In this document: positions 21,690-34,071 of the stretch, piece by piece
Numbering within the stretch: position 1 is the first letter of the stretch
Layout of the letters: every line of letters begins with the position of its first letter
NCBI RefSeq assembly: GCF_040183065.1
Contig: NC_091117.1
Location: 109,236,001 to 109,300,000 of the forward strand
DNA length: 64,000 nucleotides
From: Periplaneta americana
Lineage: Eukaryota; Arthropoda; Insecta; Blattodea; Blattidae
Direction: 5' to 3'
Program-made: the position numbers and the translations under genes
The notes under the pieces: generated by a model
Told to the model about the DNA's origin: nothing
Database searches by the model: none
The model's input: only the letters and a program-made list of their open reading frames with translations

Positions 21690-23898
21690 TGGTATTTACT
21701 AACTCGGGCACAGCACTTTCCCAGCCTTGACCATGCATTTCTTCACAAAGAACAATTTTTTCTTTTATACAAGTTTCTACAGACTTCTTAACTGCCTTGT
21801 TACGTAATTCCGCATTTCGCGCTAATGTTCGCATTTGGTTCACAAAAGATGTGAGTAGTTTATCACTTTTCGGTTCACAGTTTCCTTCAATATTAAGGAC
21901 CTGCTTTGCAGGACATAAATACATTGTAATAAATGCATATGGAGGAAATATATCTTCGAAGGATGGTCATCTGAACTGAGTGAACGTAAAATTCCGAAGT
22001 GACGTTCCAAGGGGTCTTGGGTGAGTTTCCCTGTTAGGACATATTTGTATCCTTTGCTCCAGAGCCATTCACTCATTTCTAAGGTACTCTGCAAGGTTAC
22101 TACTAAAGACTCCATTGTTATACCAGACGCAAATGTGTTGGTTGTAGTTCTGAGACATTGAAGAAAATCAATAAGGAATTTGTGGTTAGAAGAGTCTTTA
22201 TAAAGAGCCTTAGCAGGAGTGTGTGAATTTAATGCATCGGCAATGCAGTTTAAATGCCTCGTAAATTCTTCAGTGTCCTCACTGCCCTCGAAACCCGATG
22301 ACCCTACTTCACGATAAAATTTGAGACCTTTGGCGACACTGTCACTGAAGAGTTGGAACACAAGTCTGGCATTCATTCTCTGAAAGGACGAAGGATCTAG
22401 ATGAGCTGTTGTCAACTTGGGACAAACCCTAAGACTGGCACATCCAGATAAATCTTCATCAAAAAGTCTCCTATAAAAACTGAAATTGATGTTTTTCTCC
22501 TTGTAAGACTTTATCATGGAAATAATTTCTTATGTATTTCAATATGTGCACAAAATCTGAGAATGCCCATATCTTCCTTTTTTCGTCGGACAGATTAGGA
22601 ATATAGCATTGTACTGGAATTTTTTTCCATTGATTTCTAAAGATTTCCAGGCCTTTTTATTTGTTTGACTGCCATCACAAGTGAAACCGACTACTCTCGC
22701 CCCAACTGCTTCTAATTGTAGTATAACTTGAATAAGAATTTTAACAAGAATATCACCTGGAGTAGCGTTTCTGCTAGCGTAAATAGCAATTGGTTGAATC
22801 CAATCTTGCATAAATGGCACAGACATAAATACTAGTGCATGATTGGTTAATTGCTTCTTTTGGACATCAGTCGTGAGATCTCCGAAATCAAGAAATCCGT
22901 CCACTTTAAGGGAAGGGTTATTAAAGTGAATTTCTTCTCTGAGTTTGACCTCTTCGAATATTACCACTCCGTAACGTTTATTTTCATCTATTTTATCTTT
23001 ATAGAAATCTGAAATAGCACTCAAGGAATGTGGATTTACACCATATGGACACTTAAGTCCTCGGCAAAGTTTTCTTAAATGCTTTTTTGAGGGAAGAGGC
23101 AGCAAATCATGTCGCAAACAATGTCTGTACCCTTTTGGTGATTTTATTCTAAACAGCAAACTCTCCAAAATAAAGTCAGCACTATATCTCATTCCACTGG
23201 GATTTTTGAGTCCACATTTCTTTATCATTGTATCTATAATAATTTTTTGCTTCTTACTAAGGAATTTACTACCTCTATCCTCAAATTTTTTTACATTTTA
23301 ACTGCTTTTCTATTAAACAAATTCTGGCTTTCGCCGAGGACAGACTGATTTTAGCCCTTGTGTACCTTCGATTCAAATTTTTAAGTTGCTTCTTCAAATG
23401 TAATATTTTATCAGCATGACAACTATCTTGAATTTAAATCTTATTATCTTTATTACTGCTAGACTGACCTTGAACGTCAATCTGATCCGCTGTTATTGTT
23501 GGATATCCATCATAAATGTCTGCATTCTTCTTTCTTTTTTTCCCTGCGGGTTCACCATTCTTCTGTCTCGTGGGTGATTTCCGATGTTTTACCTGAGTTG
23601 ATAAATATTTCGGTAAATTAGGGAAAATGTGAGGCACAGCTCCTGGTTTTAATTTCCAACGCACTCGCGGTATTTCTGCCTTTTGACCTTTAATAATGAA
23701 ACAGTCTGATTTTATAATCATATCTTCGGAAAATGCACATCACAAATACGGTTATTTACCGAAAGCTGCCTATCTTTACGCGGAATCGCTCTGGCCCATT
23801 TCCCTAACTCATCTTTTCTTTGGGAGGTGAAAAAAATATCTTTTGTCACTATTTCTACCGTATCCCGATCTACAACCCGGAGCAAAACAGTACGGCAT
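21690..23898 (-). pseudogene. THAP9/P-element-like transposase, nearly complete but frameshifted
   Basis: The start at 23898 gives a THAP finger: MPYCFAPGCRSGYG, a frameshift near 23820, then KWARAIPRKDRQLS, CDVHF and KPGAVPHIFPNLPKYLS. Downstream on the minus strand: RIKSPKGYRHCLRH, GVVIFEEVKLREEIHF, VDGFLDFGD, GARVVGFTCDGSQTNKKAW, a region around SYKEKNINFSFYRRLF, TGKLTQDPLERHFGILRS and a C-terminal tail to about 21690. This is the domain order of P-element/THAP9 transposases: THAP DNA binding, RNase H-like core, insertion domain. The frame breaks I see are near 23820, 23720, 23230, 22530 and 21840. Some could be introns, since P-type genes are spliced, but the break inside the THAP finger cannot be. 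No terminal repeats were found. Confidence 0.85.
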
Positions 23899-24389
23899 TT
23901 TTGCAATTATTTTGTAAACCATCACACAATATTCTTTTGTCACTGGTTAATTCAAAGCACAACAAATTGAAGACTTCTACACAACCCCAAACAACAAAGC
24001 ATACTAACCCCTAGCAACTTTCACCATTAAACGCGCGAGAAATTGTATTGTCGAGGTGTCTGACCTCTGACAAACGATGGAGTATAGCGATCGAAGCGCC
24101 ACTAGTTCTCAGGTCCGCCACCGACAATGAGAGAACATAGGAGTGCGTACACTATTCCTTCTATTCCTCCTGGGAGAAGTGAGTGAAAGAGGAGGTGATG
24201 ACATATGAATTGAAGCTTAATGGTGAATTAAGTATGCATTGTCTATGTGTTGTAATATGTTCGTATTTTGTATGTTTGTAGTTTTTTTTGTAAGTATGGG
24301 CTATTGGTGACTATAGTGATACATTTGTAAAAACTTTAATCTTTCTTTGTGCTTGTTAGCTTGCTTTTTTTTTAATGTCATCTATTTTG

Positions 24390-24394
<5 letters not shown>
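23899..24394. other. Non-coding, possible 5' flank of the THAP gene
   Basis: Somewhat higher GC around 24040-24170 (GATCGAAGCGCCACTAG). No terminal repeat could be paired and no coding similarity was seen. Confidence 0.4.

Positions 24395-24473
<79 letters not shown>
24393..24473. repeat. (AC)n microsatellite
   Basis: About 40 AC dinucleotides, preceded by GCGCGC. It produces artefactual His-Thr repeat reading frames on this strand. Confidence 0.97.
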
Positions 24474-24476
<3 letters not shown>

Positions 24477-24494
24477 CTCACGAAGTTCACGGTA

Positions 24495-24592
24495 TACAGA
24501 TCATTCTTCTTCACACAAAGCACAGTGACAGGCACTTCGTACCTCGAAATGCTGTGTCTGTTCCTTCAACCACAATTGGAGAAGGATGGCAT
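24495..24592 (+). pseudogene. mariner-like transposase fragment, left part
   Basis: Reads VTGTSYLEMLCLFLQPQLEKDG, split over two frames, similar to the segment just before the second catalytic Asp in a group of insect mariner-like transposases. It is interrupted by the element at 24593-28424 and continues from 28433. Confidence 0.5.
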
Positions 24593-25339
24593 CAGTGGCG
24601 TAGCATGAAATTTTGAGCAGGGGAAGCTAAGTCAAGTTGTCTTTCATTCAATATGAGAAAATGTATTACAAAAATATAGTCTTAAAATAAATAGTAGTCA
24701 ATGTCAAGTCAGCAGTCGAAGATTGGTTGGAACCTCGTAAGTAACACCAATAAGGCATGACCTTAAATGGTATGTAGTAAAATATGATTTCACGGTTTAC
24801 ACATATCTCTAACAAATAGATACGTATATGTATAACATTAGCTCACTCCCTGTCATAGAGAAATCACAATATTAACGGTCAATAGATACAGTATTAATAT
24901 CATTACATAAGTATGCGTCTGTCTTTTGTTTCTGTCCTTCATTGACAGGAAGGGAGTCGGTCATTTGTTTTTTAGATCACACTTTTGTTCGTAAGTCAGT
25001 CTTGATAATAGAATTGTCCTAAAAATTCAAGTAAATTTGTGTCAGGAACTGTCATTTCACTCATTATTTATTATATCAGCCATAATGCACACTAATACCA
25101 GAGCGTTTAGAATAGAAAGTGTGGTAACTCGGCAAGGGTCTAATGGGACTTTTAAACCCCCTAGTGTCGCCGCGGCAACTGAGCGAAACATTGGCGTGGC
25201 GATCGTTCTAAGATTGCAGTTTTCCTCTTAATACTGTGGACAGAGCATGTAGAACTCGTTCTGCTGTGGAATTAAGAAGATATTTCTTGTGGTGTTCGGG
25301 TGATTTTTATTGTGCCGTTTATGTGAGTGAGTAGTAATA

Positions 25340-25975
25340 AGCCTAATTGTTTTGTTCTTGATGTAAATCCAATTATAGATACTCTATAATCTGTAAGGAA
25401 GAGACTTTCTTTTATCCATCCATAGACTAGACTATTTTTCAGAAGTGGTGTAGAGCAATTCCACGAACACAGAAAAATGTATGCTCGTTCTTATATCTGT
25501 GATATCCATTTTTCTGCGGTTTTGATTGTGATTTTTTTAAATTATGATTTATTTAATGACGCTCGCAACTGCAGAGGTGATATCAGCTTCGCCGGTGTGT
25601 CGGAATTTTGTCCCACAGGAGTTTTTTTTTACATGCCATTAAATCTACTGACATGAGACTGTCGCATTTAAACACACTTAAATGCCATCGATCTCGGCCG
25701 GGATCGAACCCGCAACCTCGAGCATTGAAAGCCAGCGCTACATCAACTGCGCTACCGAGGGCGACTTTTGATTGTAAGAGCCGATAAATTTATTATTGCC
25801 AGTAAAGATGTAGGACTTCCACGCAAGAACTGGCGACCAAAACCGTATGCTATAACACATATTTTCCCAAACTTGCCTCGATATCTTAAAAAAAGAAAAG
25901 AAGAGAAAATATCCAACGAAGAGGACATCAATCCGTTCTCATAACAATGTATCCTTACCAAGTACCATCTGGCTA
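25340..25975 (+). pseudogene. THAP-domain remnant inside element X
   Basis: Plus-strand frames read CKEETFFYPSID, FQKWCRAIPRT and YICDIHFSAVLIV, then, after the SINE-2, PKPYAITHIFPNLPRYLKKR. This matches the KWARAIPR, CDVHF and AVPHIFPNLPKYLS positions of the THAP gene at 21.7-23.9 kb, so the two are relatives. There is a stop in the first part, a frameshift, and the SINE. No transposase core was seen beyond it. The inverted element X copy lacks this segment. Confidence 0.65.
25530..25765 (-). mobile_element. SINE-2 copy with 10-bp TSD
   Basis: TTTTGATTGT at 25520-25529 and 25766-25775 bounds a minus-strand SINE. The tRNA-like head at the right has CGGTAGCGCAGTTGATGTAG and GGGTTCGATCCCGG. 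The body includes the 'acatgccattaaatctactgacatga' block, and the tail ends GACGCTCGC...ATTAAATAAATC near the left. Other copies are at 34072-34300 and 44382-44611. Confidence 0.9.
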
Positions 25976-27184
25976 TGACCAATTCCATTGACGCTAAATA
26001 ATCCAGCAGTTGATACAGCATCGTTAAATATCCGAGTAAAAAATAATTGGATGTGACACCCGAAAATCAGAAGAACACCTTAGTTGATCATGCGCTTGTA
26101 TGCATTTATGTACCATTAATCCACACCTGAATGCCCAAAATTATGTCTAGTTACATTGACCGTAATTCCTTCCAGTGAATGAACTCCAGACCAGCATTTC
26201 AGCTGTTTAGTGTGAGTTTTTCAAAACTGATACATTTTTAGAGTCATAAACTGTGATGGGTTCGAGGAAAGTGAAAATACAAAAGAATTCAAAGGTGAAT
26301 GAACGACCTTGCAGATACGTTGAACTCGAAGACTCCCTCGTCTGCCCTGTACAAAGGATTCTAGCATTACACGATTTTAGAAAATATATGACACGTAATT
26401 GACAATATAAAGAACACGTTTGCCTAAGAAAGAACCCTTGAATTATTTAGAGTGACAATTCAGAGCACTAGCGAAATATATTAATTCTTGTGGGATAGCA
26501 GATTTAAATATATTCAGACAGAAAAAAAAATTAACTAGGATCCTCTAGAGCGATATTTTGGAATTAGAAAATGATTATCTTGTGATGATTACCATAGACT
26601 TTCTACATGTGAAGATTTTTCAATCTATGTGCCGGTTAAAAATGTGCTGTATTAAAGTGCTAATTGTGAACTCCTAATTGAATCCATGCACCTAGCTTCT
26701 ACTTCATTAAATATAGGTACATGTTTAATTATTCATTATTTTATTTTTAATAATAGCACTTTAGTCCTAATTAACGTAAAAGTTATTTCGGTAACAAAAG
26801 TACAGTATAATTCTACTTTGCATCTAGGCTAGAACTTAATCTGGTTTACAATTTTATTACATTTGTTTATTACGTTTCCACATCATAAGAGATTTCTAAT
26901 CGAGCATATGAGAAAGTAATAGACCTCATGGAAAAGTTGTTAATTTAATATTCTCCAATAAGTAGCATACAACTACTTAATACAGTGCTACCAAATTGTT
27001 TTAATTTTACAAAACATAAAATAACCTAGGTATTTCAAAAGATCAAAACTTACATTAGCATAGATATAATATCGAAGTTTAATTTATGAGTCTAAGTTGC
27101 ACGTAATATTTTTTGTTCCCCTGAATTACGTATAAACCAGATACAACTGCAACTAATGACTAAATAGTAGATAAAAACTATTGC

Positions 27185-28065
27185 TGAAGATAAAGTGTCT
27201 CCTTTATTATATTACAATCTTTCTTGTGTATAAAAACTATAATTTCATGTCAATGCGTACTTTATAATACCATAAAAATTTTCAGTTTTGCGATGCTGTA
27301 CTTTTTTTTGCGTATTTCTGGCTGAAGCCGGCACAATGTTCCATTTTTCGGTTAATTATTATATTTACTATTCAGGGTTGTGTTATATAACTCACAATTT
27401 GTTAATATAGTAATATTACATTTTTAAAGAAGTATAATATTATAACTAAGTACTTTACAATACATTCTTATCTAATGGGTTATTTTTAAAAACCTTTTTC
27501 ATTCACTTGAATAGCGATCTTGAAACTGGGCACTGAAAATAGGGCTAGCGCCACTCGGCCACGATCCACTGAACTAGAGGAAGTATCGTCTTCTACCCGC
27601 TCTGGCAGTAGTAAAAAAGTATTGGTGAAAATATAATGTCCCATTTGATATATTATATTATACTTTCTTGTACATCGAAAACTATAATTTTGTGTCAAAA
27701 TGTACTTACAACAACACAAAAATGTTCAGTTTTGCGAAGCTGTACTTTTTTTTGCATTCTTCTCTCTGAAGCTGACAGAATGTTCCAGTTTATTGTTGAT
27801 TATTATACTCGTATTTACGATTCAGGAGTGAATGATATAACTCAAGAGTAGTTAATGTAGTAGTATTACATTTTTTAAATAAGTAAAATGTTGTGATAAA
27901 CTATAATATACTTTTATCTAGTGGGTATTTTAAAAACATCTGCATTGACTCGAATAGCGCTCCTGAAACTGAGAACAGAAAGCAGAGCGAGCGCCGCTCT
28001 GTGACGAACCGCTGGACTAGTGGAAGTATCGTCACTTTCTCTTCTACCCGCTCTGCTAATACTTT
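27185..28065 (+). repeat. About 435-bp tandem duplication in element X
   Basis: Unit 1 (about 27185-27620) and unit 2 (about 27621-28065) share, in order, TTTCAGTTTTGCGA-GCTGTACTTTTTTTTGC, GTTCCA-TTT, AATATAGTA-like and ACTTGAATAGCG-like blocks. Both end with a TCTTCTACCCGCTCTG-type block. Divergence of roughly a fifth suggests an old duplication. Confidence 0.8.
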
Positions 28066-28432
28066 AACTGAACACAACTCGCGAAAAGGGATAACTCAGA
28101 AACTATTTATTTTCAATGTCAAAGCTAGCTTCTTGCGAGCCTTGCGACCAAGATAGTTTAGTTAGAAAGGGATGGAAAATCTGCGGGGTGGGTTACACAG
28201 AAGAATGAATGTAACCAGTCTGTTTGGAAGCTGGTGTGTGCAGGCTTCTTGTTTACTCCTGCATCACAAATCATCCTGAGCTGCCACATCACAATATTTA
28301 ACGTGTAAATATAAATTCTATTAAAATTAATAAATAATTTTGTCCATAGACTGCAGGTTTATTATGAAATTATTATTAACTGGGGAAGCTGAGCTTTTTA
28401 GCTTACAATGACGCTACGCCACTGGATGGCAT

Positions 28433-28880
28433 CTTGGAAATGTGGTTTTCCAACAACATGAAGCTTCCACCTCCCTCATTTTGTCACAGATTATTCGTGC
28501 TGATCTGGATGACACATGTATCCAGTTAAATGGCCTGGGAATCACCACACATTTGGGCTCCACATTCTCCAGATCTCACAACCCTCGACTTTTTTTTTGC
28601 ATATTAATTCATATAGTTGCAGGTGTAAGGGATCAAGATCAACTCCACTGACCGCATCTGGCATACAGTATTCAAAATCATACCTGCAATGCCAGGGAAA
28701 GTATTTCGTGAAACACTGTGCCACTGGAAGCTGTGTGTGGAAATGTACAGTGGTCACGTGGAACTTCACTGAGACAGAACTGTGATGATTGAGTTACCAT
28801 GTGCTAGAGGTTTCATTCAGTGTACTGGTTTGAATTTAATAAATGTGTATCGAAACTTCATAATCACCCTGTACTTTTGT
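28433..28880 (+). pseudogene. mariner-like transposase fragment, right part
   Basis: Reads VVFQQHEA (compare VFQQDGA around the second catalytic Asp, here changed), then HSPDLTTLDFFL-like residues carrying the third Asp, and a tail with WKCTVVTWNFTETEL. The sequence ends near a CGAAACTTCATAATCACCCTGTA block that looks like the 3' end of such elements. Frames are broken. Element X inserted between this part and 24495-24592. Confidence 0.55.
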
Positions 28881-30216
28881 GTAAAACACTAATTTTAGTT
28901 ATCTATTCAGCAAAGACGCACAGAGAGTAACTTATATACTGTTAATACCAATAACAGTGTTCCCTTAGCTATGACAATCATGAAGAAATGAATTAAATCA
29001 GATCTTTCTGCAGATGCCCCAGAAGGAATATTGCCAATGATTTCAAACTATGGCTTTATGAACATGGTAGATGTGTTTGTGGAATGGCTCGAACATTTTG
29101 CAATTTTCTTAATTTTGTAAAATTAAGAAAATAAATCAACAATAAAGGATGAGCATTTTTATTCATTTCTCACTGCAGTAGAGCCTACGTACCTAATTAT
29201 ACAGACAGAATTTTATAATTCTACTTTCTTTACCATCATATTATTGTATAAGCACAGGTTTCAGATGTTAAGTTCTTTTGGCCTTTAGTCTTTTAACTGC
29301 TGACTCTTTTTTTTTTTTTTTTTTACAAATAATTTTGTAGGTTGAATATATACATGAAATTTAGGGATTACATTCTTAACATATCAAACTAAATTATGAG
29401 TTAAAACCACGTTCAGAGATTCCAATCTATGCTTTGGAAGCCTTGTTTCTAGTGTGTCACCCACCCGTCAGAATGATGGCCGATGTAAGGATACATAATG
29501 AATTTGTCCATCATTACTCTGACAGTCTAAGCAGTGAAAAGGTTAAAGAAAGCTAATGTCCAAGTAGCTGACAAATGTAGTGAATCATCTAGGAAGGGTA
29601 ATGTTTCAGAATGGTATCACCAAGATCTTCAGGCCTTTAATATCTCTTAACTCCTGGGTGCAAGAGGATAACTTAAGTGTAAATTGTGGTCAAAATAAAG
29701 GTACATGATGATGATCTGATAGCTGTATGAAATTGCTAAGCAACCTTAAGTCTATGATTCACTATTACCAAAACAGCAGTAAAAAAACTAGAAAAAGTAT
29801 AGGCTTATATACAGATCTTTTAGGACAGTTAATAAGGAAGAAGTCTAACGCTAACAAACAATCCAGAGCACAATCACTTTCAGTAATTTATTCATCTAAG
29901 CCAGGGGTGACCAAAACGGGTATCATGATTACATTGAGTAATCACAAACATTCAAACAAGTAAGGGGTGTTTTCTGTACATTTCTCTCTTTGCCATTCAC
30001 GTACTGAAAGATAGTAAGCAGTGGTGGTATTATGTCGCTTTACAAATCCTCTGTCCCTACAAGCAGGAAGAGTAGATTTCATAAAGAATTAGAAGATTAT
30101 TTTCTTTTTTGTTCTCCTTTGCTCAACAGTTCAATTAGAGTATTTACAAGCAACATCATGTCACACTGAATATACAGGTGTAACAGGTATCATTATCATT
30201 ATTATTTTATTCTTCT
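28881..30216. other. Unassigned, AT-rich
   Basis: No coding similarity. A poly-T tract is at about 29308-29325. A CAGGGGTGACCAAAA motif near 29900 resembles a hAT end, but no partner was found. Confidence 0.4.
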
Positions 30217-30231
30217 GTACATGCACGAGTA

Positions 30232-31174
30232 CATCTATCTGATGCTTTTCCAATTCACTGCGGGCTAAAGCAAGGAGATACACTATCACCTTTACTTTTT
30301 AACTTCGTTCTAGAATATGCCATTAGGAAAGTTCAAGATAATAGACAGGTTTTGGAATTGAACGGGTTACATCAGCTTCTTGTCCATGCAGATGACGTGA
30401 ATATGTTAGGAGAAAATCCACAAACAATTAGGGAAAACAGGGAAATTTTACTTGAAGCAAGTAAAGTGATAGTTTGAAAGTAAATTCCGAAAAGACAAAG
30501 TATATGATTATGTCTCGTGATCAGAATATTTATCCTTCGAAGAGGTGGAGAAAGTCAAATATCTTGGAGCAACAGTAACAAATATAAATGACACTCGGGA
30601 GGCAATTAAATGCAGAATAATTATGGGAAGTGCCTGTTATTATTTGGTTGAGAAGCTTTTGTCATCTAGTCAGCTGTAAAAAGATCTGAAAGTTAGAATT
30701 TACAAAACAGTTATATTACTGGTCATTCTGTATGGTTGTGAAACTTGGTCTCTCACTTTGAGAGAAAAACAGAGATTAAGAGTGTCTGAGAATAAGGTTC
30801 TTGGGAAAATATTTGGGGCTAAGAGGAATGAAGTTACAGGAGAATGGAGAAAGTTACAAACGCAGAACTGCACACATTGTATTCTTCACCTGACATAATT
30901 AGGAACATTAAATCAAGATGTTTGAGATGGGCAGGGCATGTAGCACGTATGGGCGAATCCAGAAATGCATACAGAGTGTTAGTTGGGAGACCGGAGGGAA
31001 ATAGACTTTTGGGGAGGCCGAGACGTAGATGGGAGGATAATATTAAAATGGATTTCAGGGAGGTGGGATATGATGGTAGAGACTGGATTATCTTGCTCAG
31101 GATAGGGACCAATGGCGGGTTTATGTGAGGGCGGCAATGAACCTTTGGGTTCCTTGAAAGCCATTTGTAAGTAA
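30232..31174 (+). mobile_element. LINE-alpha copy, 5'-truncated, with 15-bp TSD
   Basis: Flanks GTACATGCACGAGTA (30217-30231) and GTACGTGCATGAGTA (31175-31189) match at 13 of 15 positions. The element starts inside the polymerase ([13 protein letters not shown]), passes the active site ([13 protein letters not shown], about 30380) and ends with [12 protein letters not shown], [20 protein letters not shown] and a GTAAGTAAGT tail. Stops and small deletions, for example near 30475, disable it. Confidence 0.9.
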
Positions 31175-31302
31175 GTACGTGCATGAGTATTTTTTAAAGA
31201 TCTCTTCCCTTGAAGGATAAAATTACTAGATTAGATAATTATATGGCCCTATCAATTTTAACCTTCTTAATCTTTGGATAAGGGTAACTGTCTATTTATT
31301 TA

Positions 31303-32090
31303 CAGTAAAACCTCCCCTTACGGATACCCCCAAGATATGGACACTCCTCACATACGGACAGATTTTTATGTCACAACTGAAATAATATAGAAATAATAAT
31401 AAATTTAACTCTCGTTTACGGACACTCTCAGACACGGACACGGACAGCTGTTTCACAGCCTTAAAGCTTGCTTTACCTCCTAACTGCAGACAGAACTTGG
31501 TTTTCAAGACCTAATGTGTTACAAAAATAGAAAATTTAGTACAGAAATTCCTTAACGTGAAACAAGACAATAAGAGTCTCGTAGGCTACAACTAGCCCAG
31601 CTAGCTACCCCTTCTTAGCTGAAAGCGAGTGGATAAACAAAGTCATAAAATTTAACCTGTCTGATGGGTCCAAGGTTTCGGAGATCGTGAAACTGTATTC
31701 GACACATGATAGGGTTAGTAAGATTATTCTCTTCACTTCAATCAGTTGTTCTGTTTCGAGAGACATGGCACCTGAACGTAAGGGTTAAGTTGAAAACTGT
31801 AAATTACAGTACTGCATAACTGTAGACCTAGCATAAAATTGCATGACACAGTACTGTATTTTCCTTTTTCCGTCTTATCTACTGTAGTTCAAAGTTGCAA
31901 ATAATTTAATATAGTATACTGTATTTAGAATTAAACTACAGTAATACATTTCATTTAAAGTGTAAAGGGATACATAATCCATATTATAAATTTACTGTTA
32001 GATTGAGGAGCCTCCCTTCCGATAAAGGACACCTCCCAGATGCGGACAGATTGTTACATCCCTTCGATGTGTAAATGAGAGGTTTCACTG
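31303..32090 (+). mobile_element. pogo/Tigger-like element, internally deleted
   Basis: TA at 31301-31302 and 32091-32092 flanks ends CAGTAAAACCTCCCCTTA and, reverse-complemented at the right, CAGTGAAACCTCTCATTTA. GGACAC-type motifs recur just inside both ends (GGACACTCCTCACATACGGA; AGGACACCTCCCAGATGCGG). A possible transposase start, MAPERKG, is at 31767, followed at once by a stop. No DDE domain. Confidence 0.75.
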
Positions 32091-32092
32091 TA

Positions 32093-33290
32093 TTTATTTA
32101 TATAATATGTAGAAAATTAGTGAGATCTGAAAATGAAATGTACACAAGAAACAGACATAGTAACGAACATACTGGACAATGGTGTAGTATGTTTTAGTAA
32201 CAAGTATTATTAGAAACAGTGTGTGTTCGACATAAGTGTACTGAAAATCAAGAACAGAGTCGTGAAAGTGTCAATTTTAAATCATCTAAATGGGGTCGAA
32301 ATTTAAATTATAAGAGCATCTACAAAAGATATAATGTAATGAATGTAATTTTGGCACCGGATACCAGTGAGGTCCACATTACATGGATGTAAATGTTGAC
32401 ATCAAATATACATATATATATATATCATATCATATATTTATAGAAAAACTGATTCAGTTTTATGTGTTATTGTAAGAAAGGAATGAGTTATTAAACTCCA
32501 TTATCCTATGCTTAAAAATTTGTAGCTAAGATATTAACGTAATTTTCTTCAACATAACATCACAAGTTACAGTTATCAAACACAAAAATAGGTATCTTCC
32601 TTACAAATGAAGATCTCATAGTGTCTAACATTCTGCCAGACTTTTCAGAACGATGTGTACAGAAAATAACTGAAAGAAAAGATTTTGTTTCAACACTAAG
32701 GTAATATATTTATCCTTTTCAAAAGGGTTTTACTTTTAGCTAGATAATCTTACAACTGAGGTCTGATTTCTTATTAAATTTAATTATTCAAGCTTTAATA
32801 TGGAACGATTTGCTTCTTTGCAATAAAGCTATTGAATTTAATCACTATACTATATAATTATAAAAAAACACATTCTATCGAAGCACATTCTACTTATAGA
32901 TAAAACTAGACAGTGAACTATAGAATAATTAGTTCAGTATGTGCACGAATCACCACTGGTTGTAGATTTCATGCCAAGTATCTCTCCCTCATCTCCTTAT
33001 TTCTTAGGTCATCTAATCACTGCCGTTCGAGTTTTGGTCCCCGCAGATCTAAACCATCATTTCACAGGCTGACAGTAGTAGAAGAAGAAAACAATTCACA
33101 AATTTTCTGTCCATGCTATAATGAAGGATATGAAGATATTAATGAGGTGTAATGCAGTAGTTGTGCATCTTCATATTTATTTGTCTATGTTATATAGTCA
33201 TATCATACTGTCTAAATCATGATACTGCAACTGTACATCCTTATTAGAGACTTTTAATGGCATACACAGCCAGAAAGTTCAAAGTCAAAC
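32093..33290. other. Unassigned, AT-rich
   Basis: Contains a short (TA)n at about 32408-32423. An open frame at 32913-33152 has a CPCYNEGYEDINEV stretch that may be an upstream piece of the transposase remnant starting near 33300, but I cannot support it. Confidence 0.35.
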
Positions 33291-33299
33291 CTAATCACA

Positions 33300-34030
33300 T
33301 ACTCGTATACTATTTCTCAGATGGTTGTGCAGCACAATAAAAAAATAAAAAGAATTTCATAAACCTTTGTTATCATCAGAAAGATTTCTGAAGTGTATGC
33401 TGAATGGCATTTTTATGCTATACCCCATGGAAAAGTCTCATGTGATGGTCTTGCTGGAATAATAGACTGTTTAGCAACACGAGCTAGTCTACAAAGATCA
33501 TACAGTGACCAAATTATGACTCCCCTTCAAGTGTAGCCTATGTCAGATATCTAGAAAATGTAAAATCATGTGATTTTGAATATTCTAATAACTTCCAAAA
33601 CAATGAAGAACAGCAACTTCTATGATAAAGATCCGAAAATCACGTACAGTATCAAGAACTTAAAGGGTTCATGCTTCCATTTCCATGAATGCAAAATACT
33701 CAGAACTAAAATTTATTCAAATACTGAAGAGCTTATGAAGAAAATATTGTCTTTAATGAAGAGCTTGATTATGATAGCATTTGCGAAATTGTGGCCTCCA
33801 GTGACAGAAGCAACTGGTGGATTGTATTACACATAGAAGTAGAAAAATCAGACCGAGTGAAAATTATATTTCTGTACACCAGCAGATCATCACCATCTTA
33901 TGCTTACTCTGCAAGACTTCATATCAGATTTATTATATAGGCAGTCAGTATTGATGCAAGTTGATTTGTAAACTACAGGCAGAACTCACAGTCTCCAACC
34001 TAGAGAATGTGAGGAAATAAAGAAGAAACA
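33300..34030 (+). pseudogene. Remnant of a large insect TE protein with an FSDGCAAQ motif
   Basis: Plus-strand frames read YYFSDGCAAQ, NLCYHQKDF, AEWHFYAIPHGKVSCDGLAG, CLATRASLQRSYSDQIMTPLQV, and later SNWWIVLHIEVE and LYTSRSSPSYAY-like residues. I recognise the combination (an SDG-x-AAQ block, then an EW-F-A-HGK-CDG block, then ATRASLQR) as a protein repeated in insect genomes and probably a DDE-type transposase whose first Asp is in FSDG. I cannot name the superfamily with confidence. The frame is broken by stops before and after 33560 and the N-terminal part is missing. Confidence 0.5.
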
Positions 34031-34071
34031 TGTGTCATTAAAAAAAAAACTCGTATGTTTAATGTATAATA

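Larger units (their letters stand above)
24593..28424 (+). mobile_element. Element X, copy 1: 3.8-kb TIR element with 8-bp TSD
   Basis: Perfect 12-bp TIRs, CAGTGGCGTAGC (24593-24604) and its reverse complement (28413-28424). They are flanked by GATGGCAT at 24585-24592 and 28425-28432. An 8-bp TSD fits hAT or P superfamilies. A THAP domain inside (25340-25975) favours P, while the CAGTG start is more hAT-like. GGGGAAGCT occurs in direct orientation near both ends. Most of the interior is non-coding and AT-rich. It carries a SINE-2 and a tandem duplication. Much of it is shared with an inverted copy at 40470-47105. Confidence 0.8.

Noticed and set aside
24347..24616. Open frames rich in His-Thr across the AC repeat
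   Set aside because: They are translations of the (AC)n microsatellite; no conserved sequence outside it.
29895..29965. Possible hAT end CAGGGGTGACCAAAA
   Set aside because: No matching inverted end or TSD found within a reasonable distance.
32913..33152. 79-codon plus-strand frame
   Set aside because: No recognisable motif or repeat relationship; a chance frame cannot be excluded.
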